DNA of 12,314 nucleotides from DATBHW01 sp046704085 (GTDB taxonomy: Bacteria > Chloroflexota > Ktedonobacteria > Ktedonobacterales > DATBGS01): contig JBJKSJ010000023.1 of the NCBI GenBank assembly GCA_046704085.1, positions 1 to 12,314 of the forward strand, in the 5' to 3' direction. Of this stretch, positions 6,152-12,314 are shown in pieces (the stretch's first letter is position 1; each line of letters begins with the position of its first letter). The position numbers and the translations under genes are program-made. The notes beneath the pieces were generated by a model, which made no database searches, had not been told where the DNA came from, and saw only the letters and a list, made by a program, of their open reading frames with translations.

Positions 6152-6715
6152 ATGGACGTGCAAGAACAACTGGTCAATGAAGGGCTGGCAGTCTACCGCG
6201 AGTTGGTGCGGGCGGCGCTGGCAAGCAAGTTCCATCATCACGCGCATGACGCTCCTGTCCATGCTGGGGAATCGGCCCAGGATGCTGAGAACTGCGCTGA
6301 GCGTAATGGCCCGCTGGATTCGACCTCCGCTCTGTCCTGGTACAAGGGGCAGGATGTCCCCGATGCGCAGATCAAGCTGATGCTTCATCTGGCAATACAT
6401 GGTCCCCAGACCATGAGCGAGGTGGCCGATGGGCTGGAGGTGACGACGCCAGCGATTACCGGCCTAGTGGATAAGCTGGAGAAGCGCGGCCTGGTGGAAC
6501 GGGTGCGCGATAGTCAGGATCGCCGGGTCGTGCGCGTGCGCCTGGCGCCTCGCGCGCAGCAGTTGGCCGAGACGCACCTGACTGAGCGCCGCCGCCAGAT
6601 GCGCTTGGTGCTGGCAACGCTCACGCCGGAAGAGCAACGCACTTTCATCAAGACGCTGCGCCTGCTTGCCCAAACAATGCACCCCAGGCAGGAAGCGGAA
6701 GCAGCCAGCAAATAA
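6152..6715 (+). CDS. MarR-family transcriptional regulator
   Basis: A 187-residue regulator from ATG 6152. The frame continues upstream to 6056, but that start lies ahead of the consensus promoter (6071-6099), so it cannot be used by this transcript. Residues 1-25 form the first dimerisation helix. Residues 71-135 are the winged helix: TMSEVADGL-x-VTTPAITGLVDKLEKRGLVER is a textbook MarR recognition region, followed by the wing DSQDRRVVRVRL (120-131). Residues 136-177 form the C-terminal dimerisation helices. Unusually, residues 27-62 are a polar insert rich in His with one Cys (HHHAHDAPVH, C48), which may sense metal or redox state; this is speculative. The sigma factor gene follows after 47 bp with no terminator, so MarR probably controls it. 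No strong ribosome site precedes the ATG. Confidence 0.88.
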   Translation: MDVQEQLVNEGLAVYRELVRAALASKFHHHAHDAPVHAGESAQDAENCAERNGPLDSTSALSWYKGQDVPDAQIKLMLHLAIHGPQTMSEVADGLEVTTPAITGLVDKLEKRGLVERVRDSQDRRVVRVRLAPRAQQLAETHLTERRRQMRLVLATLTPEEQRTFIKTLRLLAQTMHPRQEAEAASK

Positions 6716-6762
6716 GGGCAAGGTTCGGATCACTGCTTTCTTCACCAGGCTAGAGCGATTCT

Positions 6763-7650
6763 ATGCAAGACTTTGAGACCTATCGCCCGCTCCTGTTCTC
6801 CATCGCCTATCGCATGCTTGGCAGCGCCAGCGAGGCGGAGGATATGGTGCAGGAGACCTATCTGCGCTTTCGGCTGGCGCGCGAAGGCGAGGTCCGCTCG
6901 CTGAAATCCTATCTGACCACTATTGTAACGCGCCTCTGCCTGGATGAACTCAAGTCGGCGCGGGCGCAGCGCGAGCAATATATCGGCCCCTGGCTGCCCG
7001 AACCGCTCTTGACCGCTGACGCGGGCGCGGCGCTTGAGCAGCGCGAGACGATCTCGATGGCCTTTCTGGTCTTGCTGGAGACGCTGACCCCGCCGGAGCG
7101 CGCTGTCTTCCTGCTGCATGAGGTCTTCGACTATCCCGCTGAAGAGATTGCCGAGATGCTGGGCAAGAGCGCGGCGGCCTGTCGCCAGATACTCCACCGC
7201 GCGCGGGCGCGCATTGCTGCGCATCAGCCGCGCTTCCAAACTTCAGTGGAACAACAGCAGCAGATCACCGCCCGCTTTCTTATGGCATGTCAGTCTGGCA
7301 ACGTGCAGGAACTGGCGCAGACGCTCGCGCAGGATGTGGTCGTCTGGTCGGATGGCGGCGGTAAAGTTTCTGCGGCCCTGCGTCCGGTCTATGGTCAGGA
7401 GCGCGCGATTCGCTTCATCCTGGGTCTTATGCGCAAGGCGCTTGCCAACGTCGCGGTGAGCCCCGAAGAGATCAATGGCGCTCCGGCCTTCCTCGGCTGG
7501 ACCTCCAATCTGCTCACCGATGTCTTCACCTTCGAGATTGTGCAAGGCCGGATTCAGCATATTCGCGACGTCCGCAATCCAGAGAAACTGGCCTACCTCC
7601 AGCGCCAGCTTCAGGGGCGGGCTGACGCCGCCCAACCTCCGCAGCGTTAG
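6763..7650 (+). CDS. ECF41-type sigma factor with fused SnoaL-like C-terminal domain
   Basis: A 295-residue RNA polymerase sigma factor. Sigma region 2 spans about 5-70 (YRMLGSASEAEDMVQETYLR) and region 4 about 95-152 (LTPPERAVFLLHEVFDYPAEEIA, then a helix-turn-helix). Residues 165-280 form a SnoaL/NTF2-like domain instead of a separate anti-sigma factor. The ECF41 landmarks are present: WLPEP (77-81) in the linker, DGGGK (197-201) in the fused domain and NPEKL (272-276) near the end. In this group the fused domain regulates sigma activity without a membrane anti-sigma factor. The adjacent epimerase gene also fits, since ECF41 genes usually neighbour carboxymuconolactone decarboxylases, oxidoreductases or epimerases. 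The signal is unknown. The gene probably shares the MarR transcript; its own ribosome site is weak (TAGAGCGA). Confidence 0.95.
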   Translation: MQDFETYRPLLFSIAYRMLGSASEAEDMVQETYLRFRLAREGEVRSLKSYLTTIVTRLCLDELKSARAQREQYIGPWLPEPLLTADAGAALEQRETISMAFLVLLETLTPPERAVFLLHEVFDYPAEEIAEMLGKSAAACRQILHRARARIAAHQPRFQTSVEQQQQITARFLMACQSGNVQELAQTLAQDVVVWSDGGGKVSAALRPVYGQERAIRFILGLMRKALANVAVSPEEINGAPAFLGWTSNLLTDVFTFEIVQGRIQHIRDVRNPEKLAYLQRQLQGRADAAQPPQR

Positions 7651-7681
7651 CCGGGACGCTTTTGTATCGTCGCTCGCTCTC

Positions 7682-7708
7682 TGTCACGCTCCTTGCGCCT
7701 CTCTCGTC
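7682..7708 (+). promoter_or_regulatory. Candidate ECF41-dependent promoter
   Basis: TGTCACG (7682-7688), exactly 16 bases, then CGTC (7705-7708). The known ECF41 target motif is TGTCACA-16-CGTC, so only one base differs. It lies 32 bp after the sigma gene and about 97 bp before the epimerase start, where a target promoter is expected in ECF41 loci. The spacer 7651-7804 holds no other recognisable promoter. Confidence 0.82.
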
Positions 7709-7718
7709 TCCATGTCGT

Positions 7719-7755
7719 CCTCTGAGATTTCCGCTGAACGGAGATGCTCCAGAGG
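7719..7755 (+). promoter_or_regulatory. Leader hairpin of the SDR transcript
   Basis: An outer stem CCTCTG (7719-7724)/CAGAGG (7750-7755) encloses an inner stem TCCG/CGGA with a 5-base loop. It begins about 5 bases after the transcription start predicted from the ECF41 promoter. It could stabilise the mRNA; there is no U tract, so it is not an intrinsic terminator. Confidence 0.35.
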
Positions 7756-7804
7756 GACGGTCAACGGGACCAGACTCAAGCAGATTATCGACGAGGTGAG
7801 GTTT

Positions 7805-8632
7805 ATGACACGAATACTTGTGACTGGCGGCGCGGGCGCATTGGGCCGCGAGGTTGTGAATCGGCTGGCAGAAAGGGGCGATACTCTGCGCGTGATGAGT
7901 CGTCGCAGCCGCCCGGCTTCCCAGCCGCCGGAAGTCGAGTGGGCGCAGGCTGATCTGGGCGCTGGAACCGGGATCAGCGCGGCGGTTGCCGATGTCGATG
8001 CCATTGTGCATTCCGCCACCAACTTCCTTGCAAGCGGCAAAGTTGATGTGGCCGGAACCAGGCGGATGCTGTATGCTGCGCGGGCTGCGGGGGTTTCGCA
8101 TGTGCTTTATGTCTCGATTGTCGGCATCGAGCGCAACCCCTTCGCCTACTATCGAAACAAGCTCAAAGCAGAGGAGTTGGTGCGCGAAAGCGGCATCCCC
8201 TGGTCCATTCAGCGGGCGGCACAGTTCCACCCATTTATTGACCTGCTGCTGCGCCTGGGTGTCCACTGGCCGGTGGCGCTCCTGCCAACCGACTTCCAAT
8301 TTCAGCCGATGGACATCCGCGAGGCCGCCGAGCGCGTGGTGGAGTCTGTGGTCGCCGGGCCAGCCGGGCGGCTCCCCGATATTGGCGGCCCGGAGGTACA
8401 CACCCTGGGCGATCTGGCGAAACCTTGGATGCGCGCGCGCGGCTTGCGCCGCCCCATTGTGCATCTGCCCCTGCCAGGCAAGACGGCGGCAGCCTTTCGG
8501 CACGGCTATATCACTTGCCCCGATCACAAAGATGGCAAGATTACCTGGGAAGAGTGGGTGCAGGAAACCTATGGAGAGAACCGGGCAGCCGCTTCGCCCT
8601 ACATCATGCGATACATGAGGAAGGGCATATGA
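7805..8632 (+). CDS. NAD(P)-binding SDR/NmrA-like epimerase, ECF41-linked
   Basis: A 275-residue atypical short-chain dehydrogenase. The Rossmann motif TGGAGALG (7-14) at the N-terminus binds the dinucleotide. RVMSRR after the second strand suggests NADPH preference. A serine strand (VLYVSIVGIERNPFAYYRNKLKAEELV) carries Y-x-x-x-K (YYRNK), the SDR catalytic pair. The C-terminal part has the QPMDIREAAERVV segment typical of NmrA-like NAD-dependent epimerase/dehydratases. ATG 7805 is chosen because it begins the Rossmann fold and has GAGGTGAGG just upstream; the frame is open further back into the sigma gene but that part is not protein-like. It is probably switched on by the ECF41 sigma factor, and its stop overlaps the start of the 4-TM gene. 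The substrate is unknown. Confidence 0.92.
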   Translation: MTRILVTGGAGALGREVVNRLAERGDTLRVMSRRSRPASQPPEVEWAQADLGAGTGISAAVADVDAIVHSATNFLASGKVDVAGTRRMLYAARAAGVSHVLYVSIVGIERNPFAYYRNKLKAEELVRESGIPWSIQRAAQFHPFIDLLLRLGVHWPVALLPTDFQFQPMDIREAAERVVESVVAGPAGRLPDIGGPEVHTLGDLAKPWMRARGLRRPIVHLPLPGKTAAAFRHGYITCPDHKDGKITWEEWVQETYGENRAAASPYIMRYMRKGI

Positions 8633-9069
8633 AGAAGGTTGAGGCGCTGCCAGCTACTCCATCTCATCTTGCTCGTCTGCGCCTGGCGCAGCTTATCGTT
8701 GCCCTGGCCGGGTTGTTCTATCTGCTGACCGGCGTGGCGCTGCTGTTTGCGCCTGTCTGGTTCTTTCAGCATATTGGAACCTTTGGGCCATTCAATCGCC
8801 ACTACGAGGGCGATCTGGGTTCTTTCCTGCTGGCGCTGGGCATTGGCTTGCTCTTTGCCGCGCGCGATCCGTCCAGATATGGGCTGGTAGTCTGGGTGGC
8901 CGCAATGGGGAGCCTGATCCATGCCTGCAACCATGTGTATGACGCAGTGATTCAGCAGGCATCGCTCAGCCAGTGGCTTGCTCAGCCAGTCGCTCTGTTT
9001 GTCTTTGCCTTTCTGTTGATCTGGGCCGCCAGCGAGCGCCTTCTGGCTGGAAGATCAGGCGCCAGTTAA
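8629..9069 (+). CDS. Small four-helix membrane protein, co-translated with the SDR
   Basis: A 146-residue protein with four predicted membrane helices (about 19-42, 62-78, 85-105 and 117-136). ATG 8629 overlaps the SDR stop as ATGA, and GAGGAAGG lies just upstream, so translation is coupled. Conserved-looking polar residues within or beside helices are NRHYEGDLG (56-64) and H98-x-x-x-H102-x-x-x-D (HACNHVYD). This pattern resembles uncharacterised small membrane proteins of the DUF4345 type that I have seen described in actinobacteria and Chloroflexota, but I cannot name the family with certainty. His and Asp in helices could bind a metal or quinone. Its place as the last gene of an ECF41-controlled unit suggests it works with the oxidoreductase at the membrane. 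Confidence 0.8.
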   Translation: MKKVEALPATPSHLARLRLAQLIVALAGLFYLLTGVALLFAPVWFFQHIGTFGPFNRHYEGDLGSFLLALGIGLLFAARDPSRYGLVVWVAAMGSLIHACNHVYDAVIQQASLSQWLAQPVALFVFAFLLIWAASERLLAGRSGAS

Positions 9070-9073
9070 TGGA

Positions 9074-9109
9074 CGAGCGGGCGCCACTCTCTATACGGGC
9101 GCCCGCTCG
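9074..9109. terminator. 12-bp GC stem-loop between convergent genes
   Basis: CGAGCGGGCGCC (9074-9085) pairs perfectly with GGCGCCCGCTCG (9098-9109) around a 12-base loop. It sits 4 bases after the 4-TM gene stop and 13 bases from the stop of the convergent response-regulator gene. There is no U run on either side, so it is a likely bidirectional 3'-end hairpin rather than a classical intrinsic terminator. Confidence 0.65.
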
Positions 9110-9122
9110 CTACGGTACTCAT

Positions 9123-9548
9123 TTATCGTGTTGCTGGCTGCTGCCCCGCTCCGCTATTGCCATTGAGATGCGTGATCTGGTGCGTCAACTGGCTAACAGT
9201 TTCCAGGACATCATCAATGGCAAATGGCTTCGGGAGCAGCGCGCTGGCAAGATTGAAATGCCCGTCGCTGAGCCGCTGCGCGGCGGACATCACAACCAGC
9301 GCGTGCGAATCGCGCAATTGCGCATTGGCCTCCAGCGCTTCCATAAAGGCATAGCCATCAAGGATAGGCATCATCAGATCAAGCAAGATAACATGTGGGC
9401 CAAGCTCGGCGCGTTTCTTCAACAGTTCCAGCGCTTCGCGACCATTGCGCGCTGCTGCCACGTTATACCCCTCTTCCTCCAGCAGCCCTTCCAGCAGGTC
9501 ACGGATGCCAGCGTCATCATCGACCACCAGCACGTTGTAGTTCAGCAT
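9123..9548 (-). CDS. Stand-alone response regulator receiver domain protein
   Basis: A 141-residue CheY-like protein consisting of one receiver domain and a 20-residue tail. The phosphorylation set is complete: acidic pocket D10-D12 (VVDDD), phosphoacceptor D57 (LLDLMMP), S88 (VVMSA) and K107 (LPKPF). There is no DNA-binding or enzymatic output domain, so it acts by protein contact or passes phosphate in a relay. The partner kinase is not in this window. ATG 9548 is preceded by a strong GGAGGAGGGGG. No promoter I could defend was seen in the divergent spacer on this strand. Confidence 0.95.
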   Translation of the reverse strand: MLNYNVLVVDDDAGIRDLLEGLLEEEGYNVAAARNGREALELLKKRAELGPHVILLDLMMPILDGYAFMEALEANAQLRDSHALVVMSAAQRLSDGHFNLASALLPKPFAIDDVLETVSQLTHQITHLNGNSGAGQQPATR

Positions 9549-9733
9549 CTTCTTCCCCCTCCTCCGCTCCAGGCGAGTTTACCATCGTTGCCCTCCGTGT
9601 TGCCTTTAGATGTGAAACAGTAGGCGTGCCCCTGGCGCCTGAGGCGATGAATAGCGATGTTTCGCCCGCAAGAACTGTTCCATAGCTGACCTTACCGCCG
9701 TTGTTCCTGGCGAGATTCCTGCGGAAAGTGGGA

Positions 9734-9739
9734 TATAAT
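9734..9739 (+). promoter_or_regulatory. -10 element of gpmI
   Basis: A consensus TATAAT. The -35 region (around 9711-9716) is not recognisable. Transcription would start near 9746, giving a leader of about 136 bases. Confidence 0.55.
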
Positions 9740-9745
9740 GAGCCA

Positions 9746-9821
9746 GCCCGTCGGCCATTTTAATGGCAGCTACGGGCGTTCCGCCATCAGGCGGTGCTGC
9801 CGACTTTCTGGCCCAGGGCCA
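9746..9821 (+). promoter_or_regulatory. Structured 5' leader of gpmI
   Basis: Successive stems are possible. GCCCGT (9746-9751) pairs with ACGGGC (9772-9777) and encloses GCCAT/ATGGC. CCGCC (9781-9785) pairs with GGCGG (9790-9794). TGGCC pairs with GGCCA (9809-9821). Alternatively GGCAGC (9765-9770) pairs with GCTGCC (9796-9801), which excludes the first arrangement. The first stem begins where transcription should start. I recognise no known riboswitch. Confidence 0.35.
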
Positions 9822-9881
9822 CGTAGCGGCGCATACATTCGCCGACTGGCTAAACATGATCAATAAATAAAGGAGCTTCGA

Positions 9882-11465
9882 TTGCTTATGCCAGACGCTC
9901 TTCCTCGTCCGCTGGTGCTGATCGTGATGGACGGCTGGGGCATCAACCCCCGCTCGGATGCCAATGCCATCGCGCTGGCGCAGACGCCCCATATTGACCA
10001 GATCGCGCGCGCCTATCCCCATACGCAGCTTGCCACCAGCGGCCCGGCGGTGGGGCTGCCAGAAGGGCAGATGGGCAATTCAGAAGTGGGCCATCTGAAC
10101 ATTGGCGCGGGCAAGCGCGTGCTTCAGGAGTTTACCCGCGTCTCCTCGGCCATTCACGACGGGAGCTTTTTCGAGAACCCGGCGCTGCTCAAGGCCGTGC
10201 AGCACGCGAAGCAGAACCACAGCGCGCTGCACCTCTGCGGGCTAATCGGCTATGGCGGCGTGCATGCCCATCAGAGCCACCTCTACGCCTGCCTGCAACT
10301 GGCGGCGCGCCACGAGCTAGAGCAGGTCTTCATCCATGCCTTCACCGATGGCCGCGACACCTCGCCCTTTGGCGGGCTGGAGTATATGAAGGAACTGCTC
10401 GCGCGGACGAAAGAGATTGACCCGAACCATCCGGCGCAGGTGGCAACAATCTCTGGGCGCTATTACGCGATGGACCGCGATAACCGCTGGGACCGCATCG
10501 CCAAGGCGTATGTCGCCATGACGCGCGGCGAGGGACGGCGCGCCACCGATCCGGTGGCGGCCATTCAGCAATCCTATGATGAGCATGTGACCGACGAGTT
10601 TATTGTGCCTGTTGTGCTGATGCAAGATGACCGACCCGTGGCGACGGTCAAGGCGGGCGACAGCGTGATCTACTTTAACTTCCGCTCGGATCGTGGCCGC
10701 GAATTGACCAAAGCCTTCGTGCTGGATACCCTGCCGCCGCAGGCCGAGGGCAAGTTTGATCGCGGCCCGAAGATCAAAGATCTGGTCTTTGTGACCATGA
10801 CTGAATACGAGTCCGGTCTGCCAGTAGATGTCGCCTTTCCGGCGGATAACGTCGATCTGCCCCTGGCGAAGATTCTCTCAGATCGCGGCCTGCGCCAGTT
10901 CCATACCGCCGAGACAGAGAAGTACGCGCATGTGACCTTCTTCTTCAACGGCGGGCGCGAGGCGCCTTTCCCCGGCGAGGATCGCCTGCTGGTCCCCTCG
11001 CCCAAAGTGGCGACCTATGACCTCAAGCCAGAGATGAGCGCGCCGGAACTGACAGACGAAGCCGTGCGGCGCATCAACAGCGGCGAGTATGCCGTCGTCA
11101 TTATGAACTACGCCAACGCCGATATGGTTGGGCATACCGCCGTGCTGGAGGCGGCGATCAAAGCTGTCGAGACGGTAGACACGGGCGTGGGGCGCGTCGT
11201 AGAGGCGACGCTGGCAAAGGGCGGCGCGGCGCTGATCACCGCCGATCACGGCAACGCCGAGCAACTTGTGGAGTACGACACTGGCAAGCCGCACACGTCG
11301 CATACGACCAATCCTGTGCCGTTCTATTTCGTCGTGCCGCAGTTGCCAAACGCGAAGCTGCGCGGCGATGGCATCCTGGCCGACGTGGCGCCGACCATGC
11401 TGCAACTATTACAGATTCCTCAGCCCAAAGAGATGACCGGACGCACGCTGATCATCAGCGGCTAG
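9882..11465 (+). CDS. gpmI: 2,3-bisphosphoglycerate-independent phosphoglycerate mutase
   Basis: A 527-residue cytoplasmic glycolytic enzyme that interconverts 3- and 2-phosphoglycerate using two Mn ions and a phosphoserine intermediate. All landmarks are present: metal ligand D17 in VMDGWG, catalytic S67 in MGNSEVGHLNIGAG, H128, DGRDT (156-160) and SGRYYAMDRD (191-200) for substrate, NFRSDR (266-271), EKYAH with K347, D414 and H418 in NADMVGH, D455-H456 in TADHGN, and H474 in HTSHT. The length is slightly above the usual 510-515. The start could be TTG 9882 or ATG 9888; AGGAG (9871-9875) is 6 bases from TTG and 12 from ATG, so I give TTG. Transcription is probably from the -10 at 9734. The stop codon lies inside a long palindrome. 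Confidence 0.97.
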   Translation: MLMPDALPRPLVLIVMDGWGINPRSDANAIALAQTPHIDQIARAYPHTQLATSGPAVGLPEGQMGNSEVGHLNIGAGKRVLQEFTRVSSAIHDGSFFENPALLKAVQHAKQNHSALHLCGLIGYGGVHAHQSHLYACLQLAARHELEQVFIHAFTDGRDTSPFGGLEYMKELLARTKEIDPNHPAQVATISGRYYAMDRDNRWDRIAKAYVAMTRGEGRRATDPVAAIQQSYDEHVTDEFIVPVVLMQDDRPVATVKAGDSVIYFNFRSDRGRELTKAFVLDTLPPQAEGKFDRGPKIKDLVFVTMTEYESGLPVDVAFPADNVDLPLAKILSDRGLRQFHTAETEKYAHVTFFFNGGREAPFPGEDRLLVPSPKVATYDLKPEMSAPELTDEAVRRINSGEYAVVIMNYANADMVGHTAVLEAAIKAVETVDTGVGRVVEATLAKGGAALITADHGNAEQLVEYDTGKPHTSHTTNPVPFYFVVPQLPNAKLRGDGILADVAPTMLQLLQIPQPKEMTGRTLIISG

Positions 11466-11480
11466 CCGCTGATGATCAGC
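11447..11480. terminator. Perfect 34-bp palindrome centred on the gpmI stop codon
   Basis: The 17-base half GCTGATCATCAGCGGCT is followed directly by its exact reverse complement. The centre falls inside the TAG stop (11463-11465), so the RNA hairpin would have a 15-bp stem, a CTAG loop and the last five sense codons in one arm. There is no U tract on either strand. It likely acts as a 3'-end hairpin for gpmI and perhaps for the convergent gene ending at 11574. Confidence 0.75.
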
Positions 11481-11498
11481 CCTGTTGCGGGTGGGGCC

Positions 11499-11543
11499 GT
11501 AGCGCCAGCGTCCCTGCTGGCTGGGGTGGTGCCCCCGCCCCGG
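11499..11543. repeat. Diverged inverted copy of the intergenic hairpin repeat
   Basis: Read on the opposite strand, this stretch aligns with the repeats at 785-834 and 856-906. It has GTAGCGCCAGC, a 6-base loop (11510-11515) and GCTGGC (11516-11521), then a second hairpin GGGG/CCCC (11523-11535) where the others have CTCGCC/GGCGAG. The first hairpin is well kept; the second has different bases but keeps its pairing. It lies between the ends of two convergent genes. Confidence 0.45.
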
Positions 11544-11573
11544 CAGCAGCATGGTTCTCTGGACGCGCTCGTA

Positions 11574-12314
11574 TCAGTGGGCCTGGTAGGGCAGTTCGTT
11601 GATCGTCGCCGTGCCCTGGTCGATGAAGTAGATGCCGTTGGTGTGGTAGAAGGTCGTGTTCAGCGTCAGCCCGCGCGGCTCGTTCAGGTTCTTGGCGAGA
11701 GTGGCGGTGATCTGGCCGGTGGTCGGGTTCAAGCGCACCAGCGAGCCATCCCCTGGCGCGGCGCCCAGCAGGCTGGCGACCAGATAGCCATCGGCATCCA
11801 CAATCAGGTCTTGTGGCGCGGTGGCCGTCTGCTTCCACTCCAGCTTGCCGGTCTGCCCGTTGAAGCGCAGAATGGTGTTGGTCCCCGCGTCGGCCACGTA
11901 GACATTACCCTGGTCATCCACCGCTGCCGCGACCGGATGCATCAGGCCCGTGATGAAGGGGGCGCTGACCGTCGTGCTGCCTTTGGTCAGGCAGGCCAGC
12001 GTCCCATTGGACGGGCTGGGCACCAGCAGGGCATCATTGACCGGGTTGAGACCCAGCGCGAAGCCGCTCAGGGAGGGAAAGCCCGGCACAATCTGCACCC
12101 CGCTGTCGGCGAAGGTTGCCAGGAAAGCCGTGCCGTTCTCGTTGATCGCCTGATGGCCTGCCGCGCCTTGCTGAAGGTAGATAAGCGGATAGGGTTTGTC
12201 CGGTGTGATCACTACCCCGCTGGGTTGAGCCACCCCAGGAATGGCTGCGTAGGCATGGCCGGTGGCCGGCGAGAGGACATAGATGGCCTGAGCAGTCTGG
12301 TCGCTATAATAGAC
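11574..12314 (-). CDS. NHL/YVTN-like beta-propeller protein (partial, C-terminal part)
   Basis: The frame is open from the right edge to TGA at 11574 (246 residues visible); the N-terminus lies outside. The sequence shows repeats of about 40-45 residues of the type HPVAAAVDDQGNVYVADAGT followed by NTILRFNGQTG, and then DLIVDADGYLVAS with SLVRLNPTTGQI, which is the pattern of NHL or SMP-30-like propeller blades. The last visible blade ends in DQGTATINELPYQAH. The visible part has no membrane anchor or catalytic motif I can identify. Such proteins are often secreted and bind ligands or polymers, but this one cannot be assigned. The GTG at 12231-12233 has no supporting ribosome site, and the frame continues upstream with propeller-like sequence (AQAIYVLSPATGHAYA), so it is internal. 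Confidence 0.8.
   Translation of the reverse strand, partial: VYYSDQTAQAIYVLSPATGHAYAAIPGVAQPSGVVITPDKPYPLIYLQQGAAGHQAINENGTAFLATFADSGVQIVPGFPSLSGFALGLNPVNDALLVPSPSNGTLACLTKGSTTVSAPFITGLMHPVAAAVDDQGNVYVADAGTNTILRFNGQTGKLEWKQTATAPQDLIVDADGYLVASLLGAAPGDGSLVRLNPTTGQITATLAKNLNEPRGLTLNTTFYHTNGIYFIDQGTATINELPYQAH

Larger units (their letters stand above)
9549..9881. other. Divergent intergenic region, response regulator / phosphoglycerate mutase
   Basis: A 333-bp spacer with no gene. The left half (9549-9730) shows no clear promoter for the response regulator. The right half carries the gpmI promoter (9734-9739) and a leader with several possible stems (9746-9837). The ribosome site AGGAG of gpmI is at 9871-9875. 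Confidence 0.6.

Noticed and set aside
7526..8527. 333-codon open frame on the minus strand
   Set aside because: It covers the end of the sigma gene, the ECF41 promoter and the SDR gene in antisense; the product has no recognisable domain.
9074..9109. Classical intrinsic terminator
   Set aside because: The stem is strong but there is no U tract on either strand, so it is listed only as a 3'-end hairpin between convergent genes.
9606..10022. 138-codon minus-strand open frame upstream of the response regulator
   Set aside because: It overlaps the gpmI start, promoter and leader in antisense and shows no domain or ribosome site.

Overview
The window is GC-rich bacterial chromosome with ten protein genes (two cut by the window edges) and one tRNA. 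It has no mobile element, CRISPR array or rRNA. The gene set (ECF41-type sigma factor, DUF2079 membrane protein, TIGR01548-type HAD hydrolase, M29-like protein, a low-complexity Ser/Thr/Gly surface protein) and the style of short hairpin repeats fit a Chloroflexota bacterium, perhaps of the Ktedonobacteria. That placement is an inference from gene content, not a computed one.

Left part (1-5951, all on the minus strand). From right to left in transcription order it holds a tRNA-Pro(GGG) with its own strong promoter and intrinsic terminator, a degenerate M29 aminopeptidase-like protein that has lost most metal ligands, a DUF2079 multi-pass membrane protein with its own promoter, then a likely two-gene operon of a YggT-family membrane protein and a HAD phosphatase-like hydrolase. 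After a repeat-bearing spacer comes the N-terminal part of a secreted or surface protein that runs off the left edge. An inverted repeat sits directly before the yggT start codon.

Middle part (6019-9109, plus strand). A promoter with both consensus hexamers and 17-bp spacing, back to back with the tRNA promoter, drives a MarR-family regulator followed by an ECF41 sigma factor with a fused SnoaL-like C-terminal domain. The spacer after the sigma gene contains TGTCACG, 16 bases, then CGTC, which matches the target motif I know for ECF41 sigma factors. It precedes an NAD(P)-binding SDR epimerase and a 4-TM membrane protein whose start overlaps the SDR stop. This looks like a self-contained switch: MarR controls the sigma factor, and the sigma factor turns on the oxidoreductase and membrane protein pair. 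It is the most interesting unit of the window.

Right part (9123-12314). A stand-alone response-regulator receiver (minus) diverges from a complete cofactor-independent phosphoglycerate mutase gene (plus), whose leader appears structured. The stop codon of that gene lies at the centre of a perfect 34-bp palindrome. A diverged, inverted copy of the left-hand repeat follows, and then the C-terminal part of an NHL/YVTN-like beta-propeller protein (minus) that runs off the right edge. Long open frames opposite the real genes are GC-driven shadows and are not annotated.
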